Of a DNA stretch of 64,000 nt, positions 44,928-54,230 are shown piece by piece. This DNA is from JANMGV01 sp037440405 (lineage in GTDB: Bacteria > Planctomycetota > Planctomycetia > Pirellulales > Pirellulaceae), in NCBI GenBank assembly GCA_037440405.1, contig JBBIUE010000013.1, forward strand, positions 12,755 through 76,754. Reading direction: 5' to 3'. Position 1 is the stretch's first letter. Every line of letters begins with the position of its first letter. The notes under the pieces are model-generated. The model was not told the origin of the DNA. It did no database searches and saw only the letters and a list, made by a program, of their open reading frames with translations. The position numbers were made by a program, and so were the translations under genes.

Positions 44928-46127
44928 CTAATGATGGATGGAAGTTGCGTCAAGCATCGGCAACATGATGGACAACACGATGCCGCCAACAAATGCTCCA
45001 AGGACAACAATGACGAGCGGTTCTGCAATTTTTACCAAATGACGAATATGCTCCTCACCTTCGGATTCGTAGAAAGCTCCAATGGTCTTCAGGATCACAC
45101 CCATGTTGCCGCTTCGTTCTGCGGTCCCGATCATCTGTGCCGCGCCGACCGGAAGGATTTCCGATGTTCGCAGTGGACCGCTCAATCCGCGTCCATTCAA
45201 CACATCCTGTTCGATGCGATCGAAAAGCTGTTTCATTAGGAGATTGGAGCTTGAGCTCCGGCTCAGTCGAATGGCTTGCAGGAGCGGTACGCCACTTTCC
45301 AACATGGCACCCAACAGCCGCAGCATCCGCCCCAAGGCAAGTTTTCTCGTTGCATGCCTCAGTCCGATACAATGCATGACGAATCGATCTCGAGCATGGA
45401 GAACCGTGGTGGACTTTCGTGCTCCCCACAGGGCAATCAAACTCGCCGCAAGCAGTACGACTAGCACCAGTGCATTCGATCGCAGGAATTCGCTCAGATC
45501 GAGCAACGTTTGCGTCATGGCCGGCGGAGTCTTTTCCATCGATTCAAATACTTCCGAGAACTGTGGTAACACAAAGAACAACATGCAGCCGAAGACGATG
45601 AGCGTTACTGCACATAAGACGATGGGATAGATCATCATGCCAATGATCGTCCCTCGGAGGCGAATGTCGTTGCGAATCAACTGCGTCAAACGCTCTAAGA
45701 CTTCAGGTATGTTTCCCGACTTCTCGCCAGCGGCAATACTAGATACGATCATTTCGTCAAATGCTTGCGGATGTTTTCGCAATGCATCGGAAAACGACTG
45801 ACCACTGGAAACATCGCGATCAACTGCGATGAGAATGCGTTTAAGCGCTGGATGCCTGCACTGGTCTGCGAGTTGATGGATTCCCTCCGCAAGGTCAACG
45901 CCCGCCTGACACATGATGGTCAACTGGGAAAGGCTGATCAGCAATTCACTGCGAGAAACGCGCGAGGGCCATCGCTTTTGATATTGCTGAAGGAAGCTGG
46001 AAGCATTCCCCCAACCAAGAGTCTGACTCGTCGCAACTCTGTCACGAACGGTTCCATGGACCTTCGATGCACTGGCGGCATGGAAGGTCGCGCTTGCAGA
46101 AGTCTTCTCTGATTTTGTGGCCTGCAT
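44928..46127 (-). CDS. GspF/PilC-like inner membrane platform protein
   Basis: A 399-residue platform protein. Two GspF cytoplasmic domains (about 60-185 and 265-385) are separated by membrane helices, with a third near the C-terminus (LVIVVLGAFVGGIVLSIMLPML). LTIMCQAGVDLAEGI and LGAMLESGVPLLQAI are the repeated family motifs. It connects the ATPase to the growing pseudopilus. It starts ten bases after gspE stops. Confidence 0.93.
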   Translation of the reverse strand: MQATKSEKTSASATFHAASASKVHGTVRDRVATSQTLGWGNASSFLQQYQKRWPSRVSRSELLISLSQLTIMCQAGVDLAEGIHQLADQCRHPALKRILIAVDRDVSSGQSFSDALRKHPQAFDEMIVSSIAAGEKSGNIPEVLERLTQLIRNDIRLRGTIIGMMIYPIVLCAVTLIVFGCMLFFVLPQFSEVFESMEKTPPAMTQTLLDLSEFLRSNALVLVVLLAASLIALWGARKSTTVLHARDRFVMHCIGLRHATRKLALGRMLRLLGAMLESGVPLLQAIRLSRSSSSNLLMKQLFDRIEQDVLNGRGLSGPLRTSEILPVGAAQMIGTAERSGNMGVILKTIGAFYESEGEEHIRHLVKIAEPLVIVVLGAFVGGIVLSIMLPMLDATSIHH

Positions 46128-46137
46128 GGGTCCGTTC

Positions 46138-47886
46138 CTAATCGCTGCTTGCTAATCGCAGAACTTCTTCCAAAGACGTTTTTGAATCTTCGGCTAAACG
46201 AAGACCTTCTTCGAGGATCAGCGAGCCTCCTTGGGCAATATGGCAATCCTGAATCTCGTGAAATCCTCCTCCGTTAGCGATGATGGTTCTCAATTCGCGA
46301 TCAATCGCCAGCACTTCGTATGCTCCGACTCGTCCCGAATGTCCCGTATCGTGACAGGCCCTACAGCCTTCGCCTCGAACGAATTGCCTTCTCCGATCCC
46401 CACGATATCGCACTGCGTCGAGCAGTTCATTGGGAGGGTAATACATGGTTCGGCAGTGGGGACATATGCATCGGACCAGGCGTTGCGAGATGACTCCTAC
46501 CAGACTCGCAGCAATCTTGAACTTCTCAATTCCCATATCCGCTAGGCGGACGACAGCGCTGAAGCTGTCGTTGGTGTGGAGCGTGCTCAAGACGAGGTGG
46601 CCCGTCAAAGCTGCCTGAACGGCTACGGATGCTGTCTCGGCATCACGAATTTCGCCCACCATGATCACGTCCGGGTCCTGACGCAGAATCGCGCGCAAGG
46701 CGTTTGCGAAGGTCATCGATTTGGATGTTCCTACCGGAACTTGATTGATCTGATCGAGTTGATATTCGACCGGATCTTCGACGGTGACGATATTATGGTG
46801 TACTGACTTGATCAGCTCGATCGCGGAATAGAGGGTTGTTGTTTTACCGCTACCGGTTGGACCTGTAACGAGAATCAAGCCATGCGGGCGAGCCAGCATC
46901 GTCTTCATTTTCGTCAGCAAGGGAGGCGGCACTCCCAACGAATCCAGATCGAACGTGACTCGACGACGATCCAACACACGAATCACGACTTTCTCGCCAA
47001 GAATGGTAGGAAGCGTCGATACTCGAAGATCGATTTCTCGTCCATCGACGACGGCGTGGAATCGTCCATCTTGGGGTTGGCGCGATTCCGCGATATCCAG
47101 CTTCGCCATGACTTTGATTCGCGAGACCAAGGCTGCATGATATTCTGCTCTGGGGCGGATCGCTTCCCGAAGTAGACCATCCACTCGCAATCGCAGCGTC
47201 GAATGCCGCACGCCAGGTTCAAGGTGGATGTCACTGGCTTTCTGACGCAGAGCACAGACGATCATGTAGTTGACGAGATTGACAATCGGGCTTCCATCTG
47301 CCAACGATTCTTCGCTGGCCAGTTCAATGTCGATCGTATCTTCGTGAAGCTGCACCGAGCCTGGAGCGAGATCGGCTGTGACTGCATCGACGACATAATT
47401 GTCTTCGTAGCAACGAGGAATAACGCTTTGGATATTGGAACGGAGAGCAAGGACCGGTCGAACGCGCAAAGAAGTGATCCGTTCGATTTCGTCGAGGTGC
47501 CGGAGATTGTTCGGCTCGGCCATCGCAACGGCCAGCGTATCGCGGACCTGAAACATGGCGATCACGGACATTTGCTCGGCCTTGGAGCGAGGCAAGAGCT
47601 GCACCACGTTCGGATCGATGAGACCATCGCGAAGCCGTACGGCTGGCAAATCCAGCTGCGAACCTAGAAAACGGAGGAGCGTTTCCTCGTCGATGAAACC
47701 AAGCTCCAGCAAGGTCTCACCGAGCTTCGATCGATGAACGTGCTGGCGACCGAGTGCCGTGGCGAGTTCCTCGGCCGTGATCAATCCAGCTTGATACAGA
47801 CGTTCACCCAGGGGAATCGAATCGATGGATGGACGATCCGCTTGTTCAGATCGCAAATTCCGCTCGGCCAGTATCGGAGCTGTCAT
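46138..47886 (-). CDS. GspE/PilB-like assembly ATPase
   Basis: A 582-residue secretion ATPase. The N-terminal MshEN-like domains (LGERLYQAGLITAEELATAL) are followed by the RecA-like part: Walker A VTGPTGSGKTTTLYSAI (about 348-364), the Asp box VEDPVEYQLDQINQ, Walker B DVIMVGEIRDAETA, and a His box. A four-cysteine zinc motif (CICPHC then CRACHDTG) is present, as in GspE. Its ATG overlaps the stop of the STAS gene (ATGA). Confidence 0.95.
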   Translation of the reverse strand: MTAPILAERNLRSEQADRPSIDSIPLGERLYQAGLITAEELATALGRQHVHRSKLGETLLELGFIDEETLLRFLGSQLDLPAVRLRDGLIDPNVVQLLPRSKAEQMSVIAMFQVRDTLAVAMAEPNNLRHLDEIERITSLRVRPVLALRSNIQSVIPRCYEDNYVVDAVTADLAPGSVQLHEDTIDIELASEESLADGSPIVNLVNYMIVCALRQKASDIHLEPGVRHSTLRLRVDGLLREAIRPRAEYHAALVSRIKVMAKLDIAESRQPQDGRFHAVVDGREIDLRVSTLPTILGEKVVIRVLDRRRVTFDLDSLGVPPPLLTKMKTMLARPHGLILVTGPTGSGKTTTLYSAIELIKSVHHNIVTVEDPVEYQLDQINQVPVGTSKSMTFANALRAILRQDPDVIMVGEIRDAETASVAVQAALTGHLVLSTLHTNDSFSAVVRLADMGIEKFKIAASLVGVISQRLVRCICPHCRTMYYPPNELLDAVRYRGDRRRQFVRGEGCRACHDTGHSGRVGAYEVLAIDRELRTIIANGGGFHEIQDCHIAQGGSLILEEGLRLAEDSKTSLEEVLRLASSD

Positions 47887-48218
47887 CGTGTAAAGCTCCC
47901 AATAGCCGTCGAGACATTTTCATAGACTCCGACGCGATCGGATACACCCGAGGCTCGTAGAATATCGCTGCACAGTGCGTTCGGCGACGCTACAACGATG
48001 CTTCCTCCTCGTTGCATGCATCGATCTCGCAAGTCCAACATCCATTCGAGTCCAGCACTATCGATCAACGGAATCTGTTCGAGGTCGAAAACGATTTTGG
48101 TTTGCCCGCGATCGAACATCGGCTCGCAGGCAGCCTGAGCGAGCGTGACATTCTGGCGGTCCAATGCCACGCTACCGCGCAAAACGTAAACGGCTCCAAT
48201 TCGTTCGTGATGAAACAT
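47883..48218 (-). CDS. STAS-domain protein (anti-anti-sigma type)
   Basis: A 111-residue single STAS domain. The core KIVFDLEQIPLIDSAGLEWM holds the phosphorylatable Ser in DSAGLEWM. Such proteins act as phosphorylation-controlled switches by binding anti-sigma-type kinases. The gene is coupled to gspE (ATGA) and follows the histidine kinase, so it probably relays a signal to the secretion or pilus machine. No partner serine kinase is in view. Confidence 0.88.
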   Translation of the reverse strand: MFHHERIGAVYVLRGSVALDRQNVTLAQAACEPMFDRGQTKIVFDLEQIPLIDSAGLEWMLDLRDRCMQRGGSIVVASPNALCSDILRASGVSDRVGVYENVSTAIGSFTR

Positions 48219-48233
48219 CGTGGTTCACCTCGA

Positions 48234-49676
48234 TCAAACATTCGGAGGAATGGACAAAGTGAATCGCGATCCCTTGTTGTACTCGCTCTTGACAGTGATC
48301 TTTCCTCCATGGAGACGCGCGACTTCCTGCGCAAATGCTAGTCCTAGCCCGCTTCCGGAAACTTTCTGCACGCGGGTATCCTGGCTGCGGAAGAATCGTT
48401 CAGAGATGCGAGGCAATTCGTCTGCAGCAATGCCGATCCCAGTATCCTCGACATGGAATTGGAGCAACGATCCGTCTGTTTCAAGAAGAAAGCGAATGGT
48501 TCCCTTTTCGGGAGTGTACTTGACCGCGTTGCTCAGCAAATTCACCAAGCAGGCCGCAAACTTATCTTTGTCGAGGCGAGCCTTCGGAATCTTCGGCGGG
48601 AGCTTTATCTCGAAATCGATTTCTTTTTGTCGAATCTGACCTTGGACTTTTTCTGTAATTTCATGAAGCAGTCGTTCCAGATCCACTTCATGTCGGTGAA
48701 TCGTGACGGCACCCACTTGCATCTGATCGACGCTGAGCAGATCGTCAACGAATCGAGCCAATCGAGTCGCTTCGGAGCTGATGACGTTAAAGAACTCCTT
48801 CCTCTGTTCCGCTGGCATGGGCCCGGATTCGGACAGAGTGTCCGCATAGGCGCGGATGTTCGCCAAGGGGGTGCGAAGCTCGTGAGCTGCGGACTGGACG
48901 AACTGATTGCGGCTGAGCTCGGCAAGCTTCTGCTGGGTAATGTCCCGAACGACCCAAACCTCAGCTAAGCCGCAATCGCCAGCCGACAGCAGAGCGCACC
49001 CAGTCAGGCGAACAGCGCCAGCCGCCACGTCTTTCTCATCGAAAAGCTCGATGGATGCAGTGGTTGATAGCTTTCCACCTTGCAAACGCTCTTCGAGGTG
49101 CGGGAAGGCGGCTAGAAGGAAATCGCTAAAGCGCTTTCCAAGGTACGAATTCGGATCCGACTTTCCGACCATCGCACGGAAGGCCTGATTGGTCTCCAGA
49201 ATTCTGCCCGAAGCATCGCATCCAACGATCCCATCGGGGATCGTATTCAGGATCAGGATCTCGTTTCCTGCTTGATTGGTAGCTTGGTGACTGGAGAGCG
49301 CATTAAGAATGGCGTCGTAGTTCTCGTTGCGATCCAACTGTCCGACGATCGAATTCCAACCTTCGGCAAGCATCGAGGCGGCCGGGATCGGAAACAGGGT
49401 TCCCGCTCCCCCGTTGTGACTTTGTGAGTACCGCTCCAATTGCTGAGCGATCCGATCATGCAGCACGACCAGACGCCAAACCGGGTTGCAACCATAGAGC
49501 AGCAGTCCGATTGGAATCAGCGCCGTCAATAGCCCGAGTTCGTTCCACCCACCTCCAGAGCGAAAAACGTACGAAAGGACCAAGCAAAGAAATACGCTTC
49601 CCAGACCGAAGGCTAGATACCGTCCAACCAGTTGTCGCGCAAGGGACTTAGCGTTCGGAAATGCGATCATATCCAT
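48234..49676 (-). CDS. Membrane sensor histidine kinase with a PAS domain
   Basis: A 480-residue sensor kinase. Two membrane segments lie at about residues 17-60. A PAS domain spans about 135-250 (ILNTIPDGIVGCDASGRI). The HisKA phosphoacceptor His is in QSAAHELRTPLANIR (about 268), and the ATPase has the N-box NLLSNAVKYTP, the G1 box DTGIGIA and the G2 box GSGLGLAF. The ATG at 49676 lies four bases after the response regulator stop. Its place inside the pilus/secretion array suggests it controls that machine. Confidence 0.92.
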   Translation of the reverse strand: MDMIAFPNAKSLARQLVGRYLAFGLGSVFLCLVLSYVFRSGGGWNELGLLTALIPIGLLLYGCNPVWRLVVLHDRIAQQLERYSQSHNGGAGTLFPIPAASMLAEGWNSIVGQLDRNENYDAILNALSSHQATNQAGNEILILNTIPDGIVGCDASGRILETNQAFRAMVGKSDPNSYLGKRFSDFLLAAFPHLEERLQGGKLSTTASIELFDEKDVAAGAVRLTGCALLSAGDCGLAEVWVVRDITQQKLAELSRNQFVQSAAHELRTPLANIRAYADTLSESGPMPAEQRKEFFNVISSEATRLARFVDDLLSVDQMQVGAVTIHRHEVDLERLLHEITEKVQGQIRQKEIDFEIKLPPKIPKARLDKDKFAACLVNLLSNAVKYTPEKGTIRFLLETDGSLLQFHVEDTGIGIAADELPRISERFFRSQDTRVQKVSGSGLGLAFAQEVARLHGGKITVKSEYNKGSRFTLSIPPNV

Positions 49677-49680
49677 CGTC

Positions 49681-50094
49681 CTACGAGAAAGTTTGGCAAC
49701 GCTTATCGGACAAGAGCCCGACAACCGTCGCGATCACCTCTTGTGCACTAAATGGCTTGAAGATCACTGCGGCTATGTCATATTGCTTAGTCATGGACTC
49801 AGTATCCAATTCGAGTCCTTTCGCGGAACAAATGATGATTGGAATCTCTGCAGTTAGAGGATTCTCGCGTACCACTTTACAAAGTTCCTCTCCATTGGCT
49901 CCCGGCATTTGATAATCGGTGATCAACAAGTCGACGGCATGATCTCGAAGGAAATCGATAGCAGCCAACCCGTCGTCCACGACGGTAACTTCGAATCCAG
50001 CACGTTCCAGATTGAATCGGAGGATAACCGCCAAAAGGCGGTTATCCTCCGCAATCAAGATGCGACGTCCAAGCATGATTTCTTGGTTCGCCAT
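49681..50094 (-). CDS. Response regulator, receiver domain only
   Basis: A 137-residue single receiver domain. The acidic pocket is at ILIAEDNRL, the phosphorylated Asp is in DLLITDYQMPG (about residue 60), the Ser/Thr switch is at ICSAKG, and the conserved Lys is in IFKPFS. There is no output domain. It is probably the partner of the kinase that follows four bases later. The ATG at 50094 is the first with a plausible site; the frame is open a further 20 codons upstream. Confidence 0.9.
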   Translation of the reverse strand: MANQEIMLGRRILIAEDNRLLAVILRFNLERAGFEVTVVDDGLAAIDFLRDHAVDLLITDYQMPGANGEELCKVVRENPLTAEIPIIICSAKGLELDTESMTKQYDIAAVIFKPFSAQEVIATVVGLLSDKRCQTFS

Positions 50095-50147
50095 TTTGGG
50101 TCTCACTGAACGAGGCGACTCGGATTCGTTTGAAAAGTAGAATGAAC

Positions 50148-50549
50148 CTACCATGCGAGGAACATGGGATCATTGACGGCGATTTCACCAGTGGATTCGT
50201 TGTAAATCCATCCTTCATTGCCATTCGCCGTGACAATTGGACTGTCAGCGGTAGCTGCGACATCTTGATTTTGGTTGCCGCCAACTTGGACGCGTGGAAA
50301 TGGTCCCTTCAGGAGTGGGCGAAGCTCCTCAGCAAGTGACGCAGCGGATGGGTATGAACCGTTTTGAGCCTTGTAAAGCTCAATCGCGTCACGAACGACT
50401 GCCAGCGACTGACGAGTGCCACTCTCGCGTGCATCCGAAGCGGAGTCGAACATCTTGGGAGCTGCAACGGCAGCCAAAATCCCAATGATCAGAACAACGA
50501 CAACCAACTCAACAAGACTGAAACCTTTTCGCTTTGCTTGTCCAACCAT
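50148..50549 (-). CDS. Major pseudopilin, GspG-like (first gene of the array)
   Basis: A 133-residue pseudopilin. The leader MVGQAKRKG is cut before FSLVELVVVVLIIGILAAVAA, with Glu at +5. The following DARESGTRQSLAVVRDAIELYKAQNGSYP is the GspG pattern, and the C-terminal half (NGNEGWIYNESTGEIAV) matches the GspG fold. It is the first gene in the minus-strand array, so its promoter is in the 180-base gap to the HD-GYP gene. Confidence 0.95.
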   Translation of the reverse strand: MVGQAKRKGFSLVELVVVVLIIGILAAVAAPKMFDSASDARESGTRQSLAVVRDAIELYKAQNGSYPSAASLAEELRPLLKGPFPRVQVGGNQNQDVAATADSPIVTANGNEGWIYNESTGEIAVNDPMFLAW

Positions 50550-50729
50550 TTCAATTCATCCTCCGATACAAATGAGTTTCTTAACCTCCATCCGGGGAAC
50601 AAGCCCGAATGGTCAGAAATCTTAGGTCAACAATCGGAGGATGTAAAAATTTTTTTCTCAGGCTGGAATCAGGAGCTATCCTTTTCTAGTTGTTTTGGTG
50701 GGTAAGCAAGTTGTTTGAGGCTGAACGTA

Positions 50730-52391
50730 ATGAATGTCACGCCAAAACCTGCTATTGATTGCGGGTTTCAGAAGCAGGTCGAGAGAATTCAAAAGGTGCT
50801 TGAAGAGTCCACGGAGATCTCTTTTACATTCTGGCAGCACTCGAGCGGTAGTAATCAGGCGACCAGTGCATCTTCAGATACTTCATCAGCAAACGGCGAT
50901 GCAATGAAGCTTCGGCTTGGTGAATGCGGGACCGCTTTGGAGACTCATCAGAATCCTTTCTGTCTCGAATGGAGCAACACTGATTCCCTTCTCGTAGTGC
51001 CTCTACGGAATGGCCGTGTTCTACTCGGCTATTTGGTAGGTGCAGTCCCAAAAACAACGCAGCGACTTTGTAGGAGCCTTGCAGAACAAATCGTGCGCGT
51101 TCACTTCCAAGAGCACGAACTTGTAGAATCGAAGGTCCGAGTGGAAGAATGTATTCAGCAGATTACGCGGAACTTTGAGGAGCTGAATTGGCTCAGAAAT
51201 CTCGCCGAACACTTCGAAATCTGTGAAGTCGGAAGCAATGTCGCTCGCGTGGCGAATTCAACCCTGCCGTCTCTTCGCATGTTGGTGGGAAGTGAGGCGA
51301 TCTTTCTTTTTGACTGTCCGAATCGAGGAGAGTCGGATCAAGAAGCCATTATTGGCGACTTGATTCATCTTGAAGGCGAGACCAGCGTTTCCGAGCATGA
51401 AGCAAGACAGGCCATTCACGGATTGAAGGGACTTTCAAGCCATCGTGCAGTTATACGCAATTCAACTAGGCCTGGAGAGCCACTTGAAGGCAAAGGTAGA
51501 ATCCACAGCATGATTTTGGCTCGCGTAACAAGTCAACGCAATCAGATCGGTTGGCTACTTGTGGTCAACAAAGTGTTAGCACCAGATCAGGATCGTCTCC
51601 TGCTCCTCAACAAGAATCGCAGCGAATTGGAGTTCGGGACGTTTGAAGCCGGTTTAATCAGCGCCATTTCCGTGATGCTCGGGTCACACGGTCGCAATGT
51701 TGATTTGTTCAGGGAACGCGATGCTTTGCTCAGTGGGGTGATCCGCGCCCTGATTAACTCGATTGATGCGAAGGATCGATACACATGCGGCCATAGCGAT
51801 CGCGTGGCTCAAATGTCCACGCGGATCGCTTCGGAACTGGGGCTATCCGCAAAAGACTGCGAGCAAATCCACATGTCTGGGCTATTGCATGATATCGGCA
51901 AAATCGGAGTTCCCGATTACGTCCTGAGCAAGCCTGACCGCTTGACCGAATCGGAATTCGCACTGGTCAAGCTTCATCCAACCATTGGATTCGAAATTCT
52001 CAAAGACCTAAAGCCCATCAGCTATGTGCTGCCGGGCGTGCTGCATCACCATGAAGCCTTCGATGGTAGCGGCTATCCTCACGGTCTCAGCGAGGAAAAT
52101 ATTCCGCTTTTCGGTCGCATCATCGCCGTTGCCGATAGCTTTGACGCCATGACCAGCGATCGCCCGTATCGAAGCGGGATGCCGCGAGCCGAAGCGGAGC
52201 GAATTCTGCTGCTCGGATCCGGGACACAGTGGGACCCGAACATCATACGGGCCTTTCTGAGGATCGTATCCGGAATGGAAGATATCTATGGAAGTTCCAG
52301 TCAAGCACCTCCAACGTCTCAGTTCATCAACGCTCCGATTTCGCTTCCGATCGAAGCCCCGCCGCTGCCGACTTGGCAACAGAAATTCTAG
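50730..52391 (+). CDS. GAF and HD-GYP domain protein, probable cyclic-di-GMP phosphodiesterase
   Basis: A 553-residue signalling protein without membrane segments. The middle (about 170-320) looks like a GAF sensor domain. The C-terminal HD-GYP shows HSDRVAQM, the HD metal motif LLHDIGKIGVPDYVLSKP, KLHPTIGFEIL, the GYP equivalent HHEAFDGSGYPHG and DSFDAMTSDRPYR. Such enzymes cleave cyclic di-GMP, a second messenger that often controls pili. The ATG at 50730 is preceded by TGAGG. It is divergent from the pilus/secretion array. Confidence 0.9.
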   Translation: MNVTPKPAIDCGFQKQVERIQKVLEESTEISFTFWQHSSGSNQATSASSDTSSANGDAMKLRLGECGTALETHQNPFCLEWSNTDSLLVVPLRNGRVLLGYLVGAVPKTTQRLCRSLAEQIVRVHFQEHELVESKVRVEECIQQITRNFEELNWLRNLAEHFEICEVGSNVARVANSTLPSLRMLVGSEAIFLFDCPNRGESDQEAIIGDLIHLEGETSVSEHEARQAIHGLKGLSSHRAVIRNSTRPGEPLEGKGRIHSMILARVTSQRNQIGWLLVVNKVLAPDQDRLLLLNKNRSELEFGTFEAGLISAISVMLGSHGRNVDLFRERDALLSGVIRALINSIDAKDRYTCGHSDRVAQMSTRIASELGLSAKDCEQIHMSGLLHDIGKIGVPDYVLSKPDRLTESEFALVKLHPTIGFEILKDLKPISYVLPGVLHHHEAFDGSGYPHGLSEENIPLFGRIIAVADSFDAMTSDRPYRSGMPRAEAERILLLGSGTQWDPNIIRAFLRIVSGMEDIYGSSSQAPPTSQFINAPISLPIEAPPLPTWQQKF

Positions 52392-52408
52392 TCAGAGACG
52401 CGGGCGAG

Positions 52409-54085
52409 TCATTCCCCACTCACTGGAGCATCATACACCTCCTCGCGACTTCGCAATTGGTAGAACAGGGCCCGCTTTTGATCCGGCAGTGAATAGTCAA
52501 AGCCAAGTTTACGGAGAAAGCTTTCCGAAGCACTGATGGCCATGATTTCCATGATTCCTTTTTCGGCACCACGGTTAACGCAGAACTTAACCAATTCGCT
52601 TCCGACACCGCGTCCCTGAAACCGTTCATCAACGACTAATCCTTGGATCTCACCCAGTTTCTTCGAATATATTTCTACCGACGCAAATCCGACGATCTCG
52701 TCATTCGATATAGCAACGAACCCATTCGGAATGAGCGACAACAGTTCCGATCGACTCCGTCTGAGAATCTTTCGTTGTACCACGAAGGGTCGCATTAGTT
52801 TCTGAATATCAGCGACATCCGACGACGACGCCTCACGAACGAAGAATTCAAAAGAAAGTGGTCGGTCCTCAGCTTCCGAACTTTCTTGAACTGCAGATCG
52901 CTCCGGAACATTGCGCTCGACCGTTGAAAACTGGATCGGCAGCTTCGCATCGACTCCACCGCAAGCGAATTCTTGGAAGGCCAATCGATAGATTTCAGTA
53001 CCGCGCCTTAGCTGCTCAAGCTCGATGAATTCGTCCCGACGATGCGCTTGATCGATACTTCCTGGACCGCAAACGACTAGCTGTTCGAGTCGCTGCAGGA
53101 CGCCACCGTCGGTCGCGAAGCATACCTTTTCCGTGCGCCTCGTTTCAGTCAGTTCAAGGAACTTCTGAATGTGCGGTGCATCAGGCAGAACGTTCCAGGC
53201 AGGAGTCCGATCACTACATTGCCATTCCAATTCGAGACGCGCACAGGCTTGCGACAGCGTCGCCAACAACTCGCTGTGATCAACTCCCGGCATTGGTCGG
53301 AAAAAGATCGTTGCCCGCGCCATGCTTGGTGTAATATTCACCGCCTGAGGCTCATTCTGGATCGTCACATTCCAAGAAAGCGTTGGGGGAAAAAAGCTCG
53401 CATCCAGAAATCGCGATTCCGATTCGGTCCTTAATCGAAGTTCGTTCAGGAGTGGAAAGATTTCGAACAAGCGGTGGTTTGCATTCAGACCGTCAGAGGA
53501 ACTACTATGGGCAGCAACGCCACGGCTTGTGATCGTGCAGCAATACGAGCCTTTATGCGCGACGACGACGCGATTCAACGTCGGCTCGCCGATGATGCCA
53601 ACCGTTTTCGATTCCACCATTTCCGCGAACCATCGCGACTGCGCATCCACCATCCGAGCTCCAACCGTTCCGATCTCCTCGTCAGCGGTACAAACAAAGT
53701 AGATCGGGCTTCGCTGCGCTTGTGCCGGAATCTGTGAAACCGCTGACAACGCGCAAGCCAGCGATCCTTTCATGTCGCTGCTTCCTCGGCCGTAAAGTCG
53801 GCCACTTCGAATTGTCGGTTGGAATGGGCCGCAAATGGTTCGGTCCCAGTCATCTACGGGCACAACGTCGGTGTGGCACAAATAGGCAATGCCACCGGCA
53901 CCCGTTCCTCGCTTGGCGACCAGATTCACCTTGGTTTGTTGATTCGCGTCTACGTAAGTGAGAATCTCTAATTCAAATCCCAGTCGCGACAAGCGTTCCG
54001 CAACGTGGTTCGATATTGCTTCGTTCGAACGGTGACTGACGGAATCAAATTCCACTAAGCGAGCGGTACAATCTACGACATCCAT
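52409..54085 (-). CDS. argE: Fused acetylornithine deacetylase (ArgE) and GNAT N-acetyltransferase
   Basis: A 558-residue two-domain enzyme. Residues 1-385 are an M20-type ArgE: YLCHTDVVPVDDW, GRGSSDMKGSLA and the catalytic Glu in TADEEIGTVGA; this removes acetyl from N-acetylornithine. From about residue 410 to the end is a GNAT domain (VREASSSDVADIQKL, FQGRGVGSELVKFC, FLRKLGFDYSLPDQKRALFYQ) that resembles the acetylglutamate synthase domain of ArgA. One chain may therefore add acetyl at the start of arginine synthesis and remove it later. The ATG at 54085 is chosen because similarity begins there. It is convergent with the HD-GYP gene. Confidence 0.88.
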   Translation of the reverse strand: MDVVDCTARLVEFDSVSHRSNEAISNHVAERLSRLGFELEILTYVDANQQTKVNLVAKRGTGAGGIAYLCHTDVVPVDDWDRTICGPFQPTIRSGRLYGRGSSDMKGSLACALSAVSQIPAQAQRSPIYFVCTADEEIGTVGARMVDAQSRWFAEMVESKTVGIIGEPTLNRVVVAHKGSYCCTITSRGVAAHSSSSDGLNANHRLFEIFPLLNELRLRTESESRFLDASFFPPTLSWNVTIQNEPQAVNITPSMARATIFFRPMPGVDHSELLATLSQACARLELEWQCSDRTPAWNVLPDAPHIQKFLELTETRRTEKVCFATDGGVLQRLEQLVVCGPGSIDQAHRRDEFIELEQLRRGTEIYRLAFQEFACGGVDAKLPIQFSTVERNVPERSAVQESSEAEDRPLSFEFFVREASSSDVADIQKLMRPFVVQRKILRRSRSELLSLIPNGFVAISNDEIVGFASVEIYSKKLGEIQGLVVDERFQGRGVGSELVKFCVNRGAEKGIMEIMAISASESFLRKLGFDYSLPDQKRALFYQLRSREEVYDAPVSGE

Positions 54086-54230
54086 GAACGCCAAACCTGA
54101 ATTACAATGTCTTGTTTGAGTGCGCGTACCGCTAACCCCAAATGCGCGATTCGTGCTACGATAGAGAGCCTTTGAACAGCCCTTCATTTTGACCTTTCTC
54201 ACACTTCTTGCCAGTCCAACTGAAAGTATC

